Shown piece after piece: positions 52,201 to 61,069 of a stretch of 64,000 bases of DNA (its first letter is position 1; the number at the start of each line of letters is the position of its first letter). Origin of the DNA: Bog-756 sp963777665 (GTDB lineage: Bacteria > Actinomycetota > Acidimicrobiia > Acidimicrobiales > RAAP-2); contig CAVZRJ010000005.1 in NCBI GenBank assembly GCA_963777665.1, forward strand, positions 1 to 64,000, in the 5' to 3' direction. Both the position numbers and the translations under genes were made by a program. The notes under the pieces were generated by a model. That model made no database searches, was not told where the DNA came from, and saw only the letters and a program-made list of their open reading frames with translations.

Positions 52201-52866
52201 GTGCGGAACTACCTGATCCGGGTTCAGCTCCCCGACCGACCGGGTGCCCTCGGGGCAGTGGCCAGTCGGATCGGCTCGGTCGGCGGTGACGTGATCTCGA
52301 TCGACATCCTCCAGCGGGACAACGGGGTGGTCGTCGACGAGCTCGGGGTGGGTCTTGCCGGCGACCACCTGCTCCGACTCATGCAGGACGAGATCCTCGA
52401 GGTCGACGGCGTGATCATCGAGACCCTGCGTCCCGTCGAGGGTGCACTGCCCGATCGGCACTCCGAGCTCATGGACATCGCGACCGACCTGTTCGTCCAG
52501 TCCTCGACGACAGCCCTTCTCGAGCACCTGGCGGAGCGGGTGTGCCGCAGCCTCGCTGCGGACTTCGCGGCCGTGGTGGATGCCGACGCCAGCCGGGTGG
52601 TCACGTCGGCGGGTGAGCCACCCGGTGACGACGAGGTGCGGAAGCTGGCACTGTGGGCGGTGTCGCCGCTCTCGCCGCCGATGCGGGCGGACAGGTCGGC
52701 AGTCGAGGAGTCCGACGAGAGCCCCGGCGTGGCCGCCGCGGAGATGGCCCGGGCCGGGGTGGTGCTCGTGGTCGGTCGGGTGTCCCCGGTGTTCCGGGCG
52801 CGTGAGCGTCAGTGGATCGCCATCATGGCCGAGCTGGCCGACCACGGCTGGCGCGAGCTGGCCTAG
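52201..52866 (+). CDS. ACT domain protein
   Basis: A 221-residue protein. Residues 1-75 form an ACT domain with YLIRVQLPDRPGALGAVASR and VGGDVISIDILQRD, the usual small-molecule binding fold of amino acid regulated enzymes. The remainder (about 90-221) looks like a GAF-type sensor (LLEHLAERVCRSLAADFAAV, ERQWIAIMAELADHGW). It has no catalytic domain, so a regulatory or sensor role is likely. Its last four bases overlap the end of the convergent glycerol kinase gene. Confidence 0.8.
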   Translation: MRNYLIRVQLPDRPGALGAVASRIGSVGGDVISIDILQRDNGVVVDELGVGLAGDHLLRLMQDEILEVDGVIIETLRPVEGALPDRHSELMDIATDLFVQSSTTALLEHLAERVCRSLAADFAAVVDADASRVVTSAGEPPGDDEVRKLALWAVSPLSPPMRADRSAVEESDESPGVAAAEMARAGVVLVVGRVSPVFRARERQWIAIMAELADHGWRELA

Positions 52867-54413
52867 TCGGCGTCACCGGTCCAACCCCGGGAGCGTTCGA
52901 CCGCCCGCCGCCACGCCTGGTGGGCGACCTCGTTCTGCACTTCCGGGGAGGCCGGGGAGAACGCGGCTTCCGCGGTCCAGAGCCCGGCCAGGTCGTCGAG
53001 CGAGCCCCAGACCCCTTCGGCCAGGCCCGCCATGGTGGCGGCACCGACGGCGGTGCTCTCGACCGACCGGGGGCGGATGACGTCGAGCCGGGCCTGGTCG
53101 GCGAGGTGCTCGAGGAGCAGGTCCATCACCGCCGCCCCGCCGTCGACCCGCACCACCGAGGGTCGTGTCCCGGTGGCGCACATCGCGTCGAGCACGTCGC
53201 GCGCCTGGAAGCCCATGGCCTCGATCATGGCCCGGGCCAGATGGGCGCGACCGGAGCCGCGGCTCAGGCCGAGGATGGTGCCGCGTGCAGACGGGTCCCA
53301 CTGCGGGCTGCCCAGCCCGGTGAAGGCGGGGACGATGACCACCCCCTCGCTCGAGCCCACCGAGCGGGCCAGGGGTTCGAGCTCGGCCGACCCGGCGATG
53401 ATCCCGAGCCCGTCGCGGAGCCAGTGGACGCCGGCCCCGGCGATGAAGACCGAACCCTCCACCGCGTATGCAAGTGGGCTGCGCCCCGAGTTCCGGCCCT
53501 CGCCGCCATCTGCGCCGAGGTCCCAGGCGATCGTGGTGAGGAGGCCATCGACCGGCTCGGGACAGGCCTGTCCTGCGTTCATGAGGATGAAGCTCCCGGT
53601 GCCGACGGTGGCCTTGACCATGCCCGGGTCGAAGCAGGCCTGGCCGAAGAGGGCGGCGTGCTGGTCACCGGCCATCGCGCCGATCGGCACCCCGGCGATC
53701 GGGGACGAGCCGCCGAGCACCGAGTCGTCGACCCGGCCGAACCGTCCGCGGGACGGGCGCACCTCCGGCAGAACCGCCCGGGGGATGGAGAAGAGGTCGC
53801 AGAGCTCGTCCGACCACTGCCGGTCCACGATGTCGAAGAGCATGGTTCGAGAGGCGTTGGTCACGTCGGTTGCGAAGACCCCGTTGGCGGTCCCACCGGT
53901 CAGGTTCCAGAGAAGCCAGGCGTCGACCGTGCCCATGGCCAGTCCCGGCCCGGCCGGGACCCCGCCTGGGCCGAGCAGCCACTGCATCTTGGACCCCGAG
54001 AAGTACGGATCGAGCACCAGCCCGGTCCGCCGGCGGACGAGCGGGAGGTACCCGGCCTCGGCGAGTGCGCGGCATGCGGCGGCCGTCCGGCGGTCCTGCC
54101 AGACCACGGCCCGGTGGTGGGGGAGCCCGGTGGACCGGTCCCAGGCGACCACCGTCTCGCGCTGGTTGGTCACGCCGACGGCCTGCACCACCCGCCCGGT
54201 TCCATCGATCCGGCCGGCCACCTCGGCGAGGGTCGATCGCACCGTCGACCAGATCTCTCCGGCGTCGTGCTCGACCCAGCCGGGCCGCGGGAAGTACTGG
54301 GTGAGCTCGCGGTACGCCGTGTCCACCACCCGGGCCCGGTCGTCGATCACGAGGGCACGCACCCCGGTGGTGCCGGCGTCGACGGCGACGGTGACGGGGG
54401 TGCGGGCGACCAC
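52863..54413 (-). CDS. glpK: glycerol kinase
   Basis: From GTG 54413 the product is 516 residues, close to the usual ~500. VAVDAGTTGVRALVIDD is the FGGY phosphate-1 motif, and NQRETVVAWDRSTGLPHHRA, AVVWQDRRTA, GLVLDPYFSGSKMQWLL and GTVDAWLLWNL are strongly GlpK-like. IGAMAGDQHAALFGQACF carries the catalytic Asp, and MVKATVGTGSFILMN and VRVDGGAAVMDLLLEHLAD complete the FGGY pattern. It phosphorylates glycerol to glycerol 3-phosphate. The frame is open to 54494, but family similarity begins at the GTG. Confidence 0.93.
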   Translation of the reverse strand: MVARTPVTVAVDAGTTGVRALVIDDRARVVDTAYRELTQYFPRPGWVEHDAGEIWSTVRSTLAEVAGRIDGTGRVVQAVGVTNQRETVVAWDRSTGLPHHRAVVWQDRRTAAACRALAEAGYLPLVRRRTGLVLDPYFSGSKMQWLLGPGGVPAGPGLAMGTVDAWLLWNLTGGTANGVFATDVTNASRTMLFDIVDRQWSDELCDLFSIPRAVLPEVRPSRGRFGRVDDSVLGGSSPIAGVPIGAMAGDQHAALFGQACFDPGMVKATVGTGSFILMNAGQACPEPVDGLLTTIAWDLGADGGEGRNSGRSPLAYAVEGSVFIAGAGVHWLRDGLGIIAGSAELEPLARSVGSSEGVVIVPAFTGLGSPQWDPSARGTILGLSRGSGRAHLARAMIEAMGFQARDVLDAMCATGTRPSVVRVDGGAAVMDLLLEHLADQARLDVIRPRSVESTAVGAATMAGLAEGVWGSLDDLAGLWTAEAAFSPASPEVQNEVAHQAWRRAVERSRGWTGDAD

Positions 54414-54562
54414 AGGGGGACTGTAGTGAGAGCTGGGGTCGCGGGCCCGGGCGCCGGGTGGCTCGAAGTGCTCGCGCTCCGCAATGATTTGCAAACCTTC
54501 GCGAACGCCCTCCGAACTGGGAATTCTCGGCTACCGGGGAGGGCGGATCCGGTCCTTCACTG

Positions 54563-54592
54563 TTGACAGGGGTGTAACTACGCTGCTGTAAT
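54563..54592 (+). promoter_or_regulatory. probable sigma-70-type promoter of nrdJ
   Basis: TTGACA at 54563-54568 (perfect -35) and TGTAAT at 54587-54592 (five of six -10 bases), 18 bp apart, in the gap upstream of nrdJ. A start site near 54599 would place the NrdR box just downstream. Confidence 0.7.
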
Positions 54593-54598
54593 GAACCC

Positions 54599-54642
54599 CA
54601 CTATCTCGTGCCTCGGGGGAGGGCCAACCACAATATATTGTG
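54599..54642. promoter_or_regulatory. NrdR box upstream of nrdJ
   Basis: CACAATATATTGTG at 54629-54642 is a perfect 14-bp palindrome matching the NrdR-box consensus (ACACWATAT-type). A degenerate partner, CACTATCTCGTG, lies at 54599-54610, about 30 bp upstream centre to centre, the usual spacing of tandem NrdR boxes. NrdR is the ATP/dATP-responsive repressor of ribonucleotide reductase genes and controls nrdJ in Streptomyces. Confidence 0.78.
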
Positions 54643-54794
54643 TTTGTATCGTGAGTACCGGGCCGATCCAGGAGTCCCTGGACGGCACCCCGATGGGGCA
54701 TGGCACCCGCAGCAGGTAGCACCGCAGCAGCAGACGACGCACCGAAGTCGGACGGAATCGGCGGACACCGAGGCCGTAGAGAGAAAGAGGTCCC

Positions 54795-57678
54795 ATGGCC
54801 ATCGCACCCCAGCGAGTCGACATCGGCATCCGCCGCCACTTCACTACGCCCGGCACCGACCCCTACGACCAGGTGGTCTGGGAGCGCCGGGACGCGAGGA
54901 TCACCCACTTCCGCGACGGCACGGTGGCCTTCGAGCAGCTGGGGGTCGAGGTGCCCGAGTCGTGGAGCCTCAACGCCACCAACATCCTGGCCCAGAAGTA
55001 CTTCCGCGGGACGCCCGGCACACCCGAGCGCGAGTGGTCCCTCCGCCAGGTGGCCGATCGGGTGGTCGACACGGTGACCGCCTGGGGATCCAAGGACGGC
55101 TACTTCGCCGACGAGGAGGAGGCCGAGACCTTCCGGGCCGAGCTCAAGTACCTCATCATCCACCAGATGGCGGCCTTCAACTCGCCGGTGTGGTTCAACA
55201 TCGGGGTGGCCGGCGTCCCCCAGCAGGGCTCCGCCTGCTTCATCCTCTCGGTCGACGACACCATGGACTCGATCCTCAACTGGTACTCAGAGGAGGGCGT
55301 GATCTTCAAGGGCGGTTCGGGTGCCGGGGTCAACCTCTCGCGCATCCGTTCCTCGCACGAGCTGCTGAAGGGCGGGGGGACCGCTTCGGGCCCGGTCAGC
55401 TTCATGCGCGGTGCTGATGCCTCGGCGGGGACCATCAAGTCCGGCGGCAAGACCCGCCGCGCGGCGAAGATGGTCATCCTCGACGCCGATCATCCCGACA
55501 TCGAGGACTTCATCTGGTGCAAGGCCATCGAGGAGCGCAAGGCCCGGGTCTTGCGCGACGCGGGCTTCGACATGGACCTCGACGGCAAAGACGCGATCAG
55601 CCTCCAGTATCAGAACGCCAACAACTCGGTGCGGGTCACCGACGAATTCATGCGCGGCGATCGTCGACGGGCGCGACTGGGAACTGACGGCACGCGGTGA
55701 CGGCGCGGTCGTCAGGTCGGTGCCGGCCCGCGACCTCTTCCGTCAGTTCGCGAAGGCCGCGTGGGAGTGCGCCGACCCCGGCATGCAGTTCGACACCACC
55801 ATCAACCGGTGGCACACGGCCTCGAACACCGGCCGGATCAACGGATCCAACCCGTGCTCCGAGTACATGCACATCGACAACTCGGCCTGCAACCTGGCCA
55901 GTCTCAATCTGATGCGGTTCCTCCACCCGGACTCGTCGTTCGACGTGGACGGGTTCCGGTCCGCGGTCGAGGTCGTCTTCACCGCACAGGAGATCATCGT
56001 CGGCAACGCCGACTATCCGACAGAGAAGATCGCCGAGAACTCGCGCCGGTTCCGTCAGCTCGGGATCGGGTACGCCAACCTGGGCGCCCTGCTCATGGCC
56101 CAGGGTCTGCCCTACGACTCCGACCAGGGTCGGGCATGGGCCGGCGCCATCACCGCCCTGTTGACCGGCCACGCCTATGCCACTTCGGCGAGGACCGCCG
56201 CCCGGATGGGGCCGTTCGCCGGGTTCCACGAGAACGTCGATCCGATGCTCGACGTGCTGCGTATGCACCGGGACGCGGTCGCCGGCATCGACGAGGAGCA
56301 GGTGCCGATGGAACTGCTGTCGGCAGCCCAGGAGGCCTGGGACCTGGCTGTCGAGCTCGGAGAACAGCACGGCGTCCGCAACGCACAGGCGAGCGTGCTC
56401 GCCCCCACGGGCACCATCGGACTGCTCATGGACTGCGACACCACCGGGGTGGAGCCCGACCTGGGCCTGGTCAAGACCAAGAAGCTGGTCGGCGGTGGAA
56501 CCATGTCGATCGTCAACCAGACCGTACCCCGCGCTCTCACCCGGCTGGGCTACCGACCCGACGAGGTCGACGCGATCATCTCCTACATCGACGAGCACAA
56601 GACCATCGTCGGGGCACCACACCTCCAGCCCGGGCACATGGCGGTCTTCGCCTGCTCGATGGGGGACAACACGATCCACTATCTCGGCCACGTACGCATG
56701 ATGGGTGCGGTCCAGCCGTTCATCTCGGGGGCCATCTCCAAGACCGTCAACCTGCCCGAGGACGTGACGGTCGAGGACGTCGAGCAGCTCCACATCGATG
56801 CCTGGCAGATGGGCATCAAGGCGATCGCCGTCTACCGCGACAACTGCAAAGTCGCCCAGCCCCTCTCGACCACCACGAAGGAGGAGTCGGGTTCCGAGGC
56901 CGATGTGCCTGCGGCATCCGAGGCGGAGGCGCACGCCCGCGAGCTGAGCGGGCGGATCGCCGAGCTCGAGGCCGCGCTCACCCACGAGCAGGCACGTGCA
57001 TCGAGCACGGTGGTGGTCGGCGCGGTGCGGGAGCGGCTGCCCCGTCGTCGCACGTCGTCGACCTTCGCCTTCCGGGTGGCCGACTGCGAGGGCTACGTCA
57101 CCGTCGGCGAGTACGAGGACGGCCGGCCCGGAGAGGTGTTCATGAAGGTGTCCAAGCAGGGTTCGACCCTTGCCGGCATCATGGATGCCTTCTCCATCTC
57201 GGTCAGCCTCGGCCTCCAGCACGGCGTGCCGCTCGCCACCTACGTGCGCAAGTACACCAACATGCGCTTCGAGCCGGCCGGCATCACCGACGACCCGGAC
57301 CTTCGCATCGCGACGAGCCTGGTCGACTACATCTTCCGCCGGCTCGCAGTGGACTACCTGCCGATGGAGGAGCGGGCCGAACTCGGGGTGCTCTCGACGT
57401 CGGAGCGGCTGCAGCCCACCCTGCCTGGTGTGGAGGAGACCTCCACCCCGTCGCCCGGCATCGTCGAGTCCGAGGCGGTCGACCCGGTGATCGCCACCGT
57501 CGTCGACGGCAGCGCCCCCGCTCCGAATGTCCCGGCCGAAGGTAGGCCTGCCGCCGACCGACCCGCCTGGTACGAGCAGCGTGACGCGCCCTACTGCTAC
57601 CAGTGCGGCAACGCCATGCAGCGGGCCGGCTCCTGCTACGTGTGCGCGAGCTGCGGGACGACCAGCGGGTGCTCGTAG
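54795..57678 (+). CDS. nrdJ: vitamin B12-dependent ribonucleotide reductase, with a one-base frameshift
   Basis: ATG 54795 starts MAIAPQRVDIGIRRHFTTPG; after an ATP-regulatory region come FNSPVWFNIG and GSACFILSVDD with the first redox Cys. At 55655-55657 an extra G (ATGCGCGGCG where ATGCGCGCG fits) ends that frame at 55700. Removing it gives DEFMRAIVDGRDWEL and a ~960-residue class II enzyme: NPCSEYMHIDNSACNLASLN has the active-site Cys and Glu, LAPTGTIGLLMDCDTTGVEP follows, and the tail carries CYQCGNAMQRAGSCYVCASC, a zinc/redox Cys cluster. The reaction makes deoxyribonucleotides using adenosylcobalamin. Because the gene is essential unless another reductase exists, an assembly or sequencing error is likely. 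Confidence 0.9.
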
Positions 57679-57690
57679 GGCGGGTGATCG

Positions 57691-58275
57691 TCAAGCGAGG
57701 CGCGGCCAGCGTTCGGTGAGTGCTGATGGCGCCCACACCGGCCACTCCGGCCTTCCGACGGCCTCGCCCTCGATGAACGCGGCAACCTGTCTGGGGCCGT
57801 TCAGCTTCGAGTTGTCCCGGAAGGTTGCCGAATCTGCCTTCGGTACAGCATCGGCCACGATCGCCCAGAGTCGCCGGTAGCGCTCTCGGATCTTGTCCAC
57901 GGGAACACCGTGGCCGCCACTCGCCTTCCGATGGTGCATGCGCGCCACGGCGAGGTCTTCGGGGACCATGAGGACGTGAAGGGCCACGTAGTACCCCGCT
58001 CGGGACGCCTCGTCCATGAGGTCGAGCTTGGATGGGTGGGAGAACACGGTCTCGGCGATCAACGGCCGCCCCAACTCGATGAGCCGCAAGCGGGTGGCAG
58101 CAGCGATGGCTGCCGCGTCGTAGGCATGCCTCTCCTGGTCGTCAGGCCAGCGCTGAGCGGCGATCTCATCGGCGTTGACGAAGACGGCTCCCGGCCATGC
58201 CGGGGTGGCGGCCAACCGGACGAACGTCGACTTCCCCGCCCCATCCGGCCCGACCACCAGGTCGAGGCGACTCAC
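57691..58275 (-). CDS. zeta-toxin family P-loop kinase
   Basis: A 194-residue zeta-like protein. Walker A is GPDGAGKST at 9-17, followed by FVNADEIAAQRWP with the substrate-binding Asp, TVFSHPSKLDLMDEASRAGY, and HVLMVPEDLAVARMHHRKASGGHGVP with the Arg/Lys finger. Zeta toxins phosphorylate UDP-N-acetylglucosamine and stall cell-wall synthesis. Its ATG overlaps the stop of the upstream gene (58272-58275), which encodes the likely antitoxin. Some chromosomal members act on other nucleotides or amino sugars. Confidence 0.82.
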   Translation of the reverse strand: MSRLDLVVGPDGAGKSTFVRLAATPAWPGAVFVNADEIAAQRWPDDQERHAYDAAAIAAATRLRLIELGRPLIAETVFSHPSKLDLMDEASRAGYYVALHVLMVPEDLAVARMHHRKASGGHGVPVDKIRERYRRLWAIVADAVPKADSATFRDNSKLNGPRQVAAFIEGEAVGRPEWPVWAPSALTERWPRLA

Positions 58276-58664
58276 GTGGAGGCGTCGGGTGAGGCGAGGA
58301 TCTCCTCTGATCCATCCGGCCGGTGCTCGACCAATGTGCCGTCATCGGAGAGTGCAACCATCGTCACTCCCTCGGTGGTCAGGTGCGCCCCGAACGAGAT
58401 CGACTCTGCCCGTGTCTGGATCGCTACATCCAGTTCAGCGTTGGCCACCAACTGCTCGCTCTCGTGGAGATTGCTGAGTGGCATGTCCCCGGAGAGTGCC
58501 GCCTCGACCCGCCGCCGAGCTGCGGTCTCGTGGAGAGAGACGGCACGTCCCACGCGAGCCCAGTGATCGAGTTGCTGCTTGGCCGAACGGCTCTCACGCA
58601 GGCCCTCGATCGTGGCCGACTCAACGAGATCTACTGCGACGCGTGTCGGTCGGTCAGCGGGCAC
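58272..58664 (-). CDS. probable antitoxin of the zeta toxin (ParD-like)
   Basis: A 130-residue protein; GTG 58664 follows GAGGAGG with a six-base gap. The N-terminus VAVDLVESATIEGLRESRSA and KQQLDHWARVGRAVSLHETA have the ribbon-helix-helix pattern of ParD-like DNA-binding antitoxins, with a C-terminal extension that could bind the toxin. It is coupled to the zeta gene and downstream of an operator with repeated GTATCA half-sites. This is not the classic epsilon antitoxin; a ParD-like partner for zeta-type toxins is common in actinobacteria, as I recall. Confidence 0.65.
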   Translation of the reverse strand: MPADRPTRVAVDLVESATIEGLRESRSAKQQLDHWARVGRAVSLHETAARRRVEAALSGDMPLSNLHESEQLVANAELDVAIQTRAESISFGAHLTTEGVTMVALSDDGTLVEHRPDGSEEILASPDAST

Positions 58665-58681
58665 CGTTGCCTCCTCGTGGC

Positions 58682-58730
58682 TGTATCACACTAGATGTAT
58701 CAAACTGCTACCACTGTATCAGTATGATAC
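58682..58730. promoter_or_regulatory. operator with four GTATCA half-sites
   Basis: TGTATCA occurs at 58682-58688, 58696-58702 and 58715-58721, and the third is paired with TGATAC at 58725-58730 to form GTATCAGTATGATAC, a perfect palindrome with a 3-bp spacer. The cluster lies just upstream of the antitoxin gene, on the promoter side. A ribbon-helix-helix antitoxin commonly binds such arrays. Confidence 0.7.
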
Positions 58731-58863
58731 GACCAGGTCAACGGGCACCGCGTGGGAACGGGCCGTCCCGGTCTCGCCGGAAGCGACACCGCTGATGACT
58801 CCCACGGTCCCGAGCGCGGGGGAGCGCCGCGCTCGCACAGAGACGGGGCCGGGAGTTCCCGGT

Positions 58864-59406
58864 TCAGTCGACGTCCTTGTGGTTGGCGCCGAGCAGGGTC
58901 ACCGCCACGACCGCAGGGATATCGCCGGAATTGGTCCAGCGGTGCCGTGTCCCGTTCTGGATGTAGGTGTCACCGGGGCCGAGGGTGATCGTCGCCCCGT
59001 TGTCGAGCTCGAGGGTCGCCTCGCCGCTGAGGACGATGCCGTAGTCGACGGTGGCGGTGGTGTGCATCCCGGGGTCATCCGGCTCGGCGTACTCGGCGAG
59101 CCCCGGGAGCTTCCGCTCGAGCTCGGCGACCGCCACGTATGGATTGAGATCGGGCGGGGGAGCGGACTGGAGGTCCGGCGGGATGGTGAAGAACCCGAAG
59201 CGGAACCCACCGATCGGCGGGAAGTAGCGCACCCCGTCCGGTCGGGTCCCGTCGTCGGGGAACGACAGGGTCTCGTCGGCGCCCCAGAGACGGTGGAAGT
59301 GGTAACCGGGCATGAGGGAAAGGGTGATCGGCGGCACCAGCTCGTCGCTCACGAACACCGCCTTTCCGTGCTCGTCGTGTCCCGTGACGACCCGTCGGAT
59401 GTCCAT
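58864..59406 (-). CDS. cupin domain protein
   Basis: ATG 59406 has GAAGGAG nine bases upstream. The 180-residue product begins MDIRRVVTGHDEHGKAVFVS. A C-terminal cupin barrel has PGMHTTATVDYGIVLSGEAT, with the motif 1 residues, and LGPGDTYIQNGTRHRWTNSG, with the motif 2 His. A longer N-terminal part contains DELVPPITLSLMPGYHFHRL, which may be a second, partial barrel. The layout resembles bicupin oxygenases or metal-binding isomerases, but the substrate is unknown. Confidence 0.83.
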   Translation of the reverse strand: MDIRRVVTGHDEHGKAVFVSDELVPPITLSLMPGYHFHRLWGADETLSFPDDGTRPDGVRYFPPIGGFRFGFFTIPPDLQSAPPPDLNPYVAVAELERKLPGLAEYAEPDDPGMHTTATVDYGIVLSGEATLELDNGATITLGPGDTYIQNGTRHRWTNSGDIPAVVAVTLLGANHKDVD

Positions 59407-59632
59407 GCTCGCCTCTCCTTCTCGCGGCCGCGGGCCCCCGATGGGCACTGCCCGCCCGCACGTTTCCAGCACCGTAGGCGGTGGAAAGACCGCTCGCGTG
59501 GCAACTCGGGCGAAAGGGTATTGCGCAGCAGCACCTGCCGTGTCCTTCCACGCGCCTGCCGTGGTCCCCGGTGGGTCCCAACGGCGACACGGCTGTCTAT
59601 CCTCGGCGGGGTGACGCGACCCCACCCACACC

Positions 59633-60154
59633 ATGGTTGACGCGCCCGCAGACGACACGGAGGCACCCGGGCACCCCGGGGCCGTCCACTGGCTCACGGA
59701 CTACGTCTACGGGACCATCGCGACGCTGGTGGCAGTGGCCGGTCTCACGTTCGAGTCGCACCCCGGAGAGCTGACCACCGCCGGCGTGGTCATCGTGAGC
59801 ACCCTGGCCATCTGGTTCGCCCACACTCTCTCCCGCCTCGTGACCAAGTGGTCATGGCAACACCTCGAAGTCCACCCGGCCGATGTCTGGTGCGAGCTGC
59901 GGGGCTCGTGGTCGATCGTGGCAGCGGCCGCCCCGGCCACCCTGATCTTCGTGCTGGCCGGCCTGCACGTGTGGTCGATCCAGACGGCGTTCGCCATTGC
60001 CGAGGGAGTCGGCGTCCTCTCCCTCGCGGTGGTGGGGATCGGGACGGTGGGGGGGCGCGACCGACCCCTGCTCCGTCGCATCGCCTACGTGGTGGGGTTG
60101 GTGGCGGTCGGCGTGGTCATCGTGCTCCTCGAGGCCGCCACCCACCTTCTCTGA
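59633..60154 (+). CDS. four-helix membrane protein, unknown function
   Basis: A 173-residue protein with four transmembrane helices at about 25-40, 48-68, 95-115 and 120-170, preceded by an acidic leader. Charged residues sit between the second and third helices (SRLVTKWSWQHLEVHPADVW). No motif is recognised. It is divergent from the cupin gene and followed by another short membrane protein gene. Confidence 0.6.
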   Translation: MVDAPADDTEAPGHPGAVHWLTDYVYGTIATLVAVAGLTFESHPGELTTAGVVIVSTLAIWFAHTLSRLVTKWSWQHLEVHPADVWCELRGSWSIVAAAAPATLIFVLAGLHVWSIQTAFAIAEGVGVLSLAVVGIGTVGGRDRPLLRRIAYVVGLVAVGVVIVLLEAATHLL

Positions 60155-60204
60155 CCGGCCGGTACAGTGGGGACACGCCGGGTACGGCGCACGGAGGTGG
60201 GACG

Positions 60205-60522
60205 ATGGCCGACAAGTGCGACTCCACCGAGCGGTCGTCGGCGATCGACGGCGGGGCCCCGATCGAGAATCCGCTGACCGAGGCCGAGCTCACCGAGATG
60301 GCACTCGCCGACCCGGGCGGAGCGGTGGCCGACGACGCGGTGCCGCTGTCGGTTTTCCTCGGTCAGAGACCGGGACTGCTGCCGGCGTGGTACATGCCGA
60401 CTCCGATGTCGAGGTGCAGCCCTCGCTGGCGACTTCCGGTGGTCCTGGTCATCGTCGCCGCATTCCTGACCATCGAGGCCTTCGGCCTCTGCAGCACCTT
60501 CGGCCAGGTCGTCCCGGCCTGA
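60205..60522 (+). CDS. small membrane protein, unknown function
   Basis: ATG 60205 follows ACGGAGGTGGGACG. The 105-residue product is acidic for the first 45 residues (NPLTEAELTEMALADPGG), then has a Trp/Pro/Met-rich amphipathic part and one C-terminal hydrophobic helix (LPVVLVIVAAFLTIEAFGL). It is probably a cytoplasmic domain tethered to the membrane. I do not recognise it. Confidence 0.55.
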   Translation: MADKCDSTERSSAIDGGAPIENPLTEAELTEMALADPGGAVADDAVPLSVFLGQRPGLLPAWYMPTPMSRCSPRWRLPVVLVIVAAFLTIEAFGLCSTFGQVVPA

Positions 60523-60717
60523 AGTGCGCGGCTGCAACCGAAATACCACGTTCAACGGTGCCGAAACCGCGATGAGTGGTAATCCGACCGATCGCGCGGG
60601 GCGTGTATTGCAGCGGGAGCCCGAGGGCGTGCAAGATGGTTGGGCGAGAGCAACCGGGCCGGATATCTGGCAGGTTCGGGCAACACGGGGCAACGACCGC
60701 GTGGGGAGAAGGCAGCG

Positions 60718-61023
60718 ATGATCTGGGTGAGACGGTTGATGATCGGAACTGGGCTGGTGGCCGCATCGTTCCTGGTGGCAGCGCCAGTGGCCGGTGCCAT
60801 TGACACCTACACCTCCACGCCTCCGGCGGTGGGCTCGACCGTGACAGCTCTTCCCTTCACGAGTGAGCCCCCGGCCACCGGTGCAACGGGGACCGCGACC
60901 CAGCTGGGCTCCTCGAGCCTGCCCTTCACCGGTGCGGACATCGGCGAGCTGGCAGTGATCGGTGTCGGCGCGGTGGCAGCCGGTCGGCTGCTGCTCGTGC
61001 GGCGTCGCCGCTCCGCCGCCTGA
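60718..61023 (+). CDS. LPFTG-motif surface protein, sortase substrate
   Basis: ATG 60718 follows GGGGAGAAGG. The 101-residue precursor has a signal peptide (MIWVRRLMIGTGLVAASFLV, cleaved after PVAGA), a short Thr/Pro/Ser-rich region, then LPFTG at 68-72, a hydrophobic segment (about 78-94) and a tail of RRRR. This is the complete sorting signal. Between signal and LPFTG only about 40 residues remain, unusually few for a cell-wall protein. A sortase gene lies convergently 46 bp away. Confidence 0.82.
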   Translation: MIWVRRLMIGTGLVAASFLVAAPVAGAIDTYTSTPPAVGSTVTALPFTSEPPATGATGTATQLGSSSLPFTGADIGELAVIGVGAVAAGRLLLVRRRRSAA

Positions 61024-61069
61024 ACCACCCCCTTCCCCCTTCAGCGGGTACCCGCGGACAACCGCGAGA

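Noticed and set aside
53032..54426. 464-codon plus-strand frame opposite glycerol kinase
   Set aside because: It is the antisense of a clearly assigned gene and has no motif or start site.
54500..54794. Cobalamin riboswitch upstream of nrdJ
   Set aside because: The leader is short and lacks a B12-box-like core; the palindrome there is explained by NrdR.
61044..61055. Palindrome GCGGGTACCCGC between the LPFTG and sortase genes as a terminator
   Set aside because: It has no loop and no T run, so a Rho-independent terminator is not supported.
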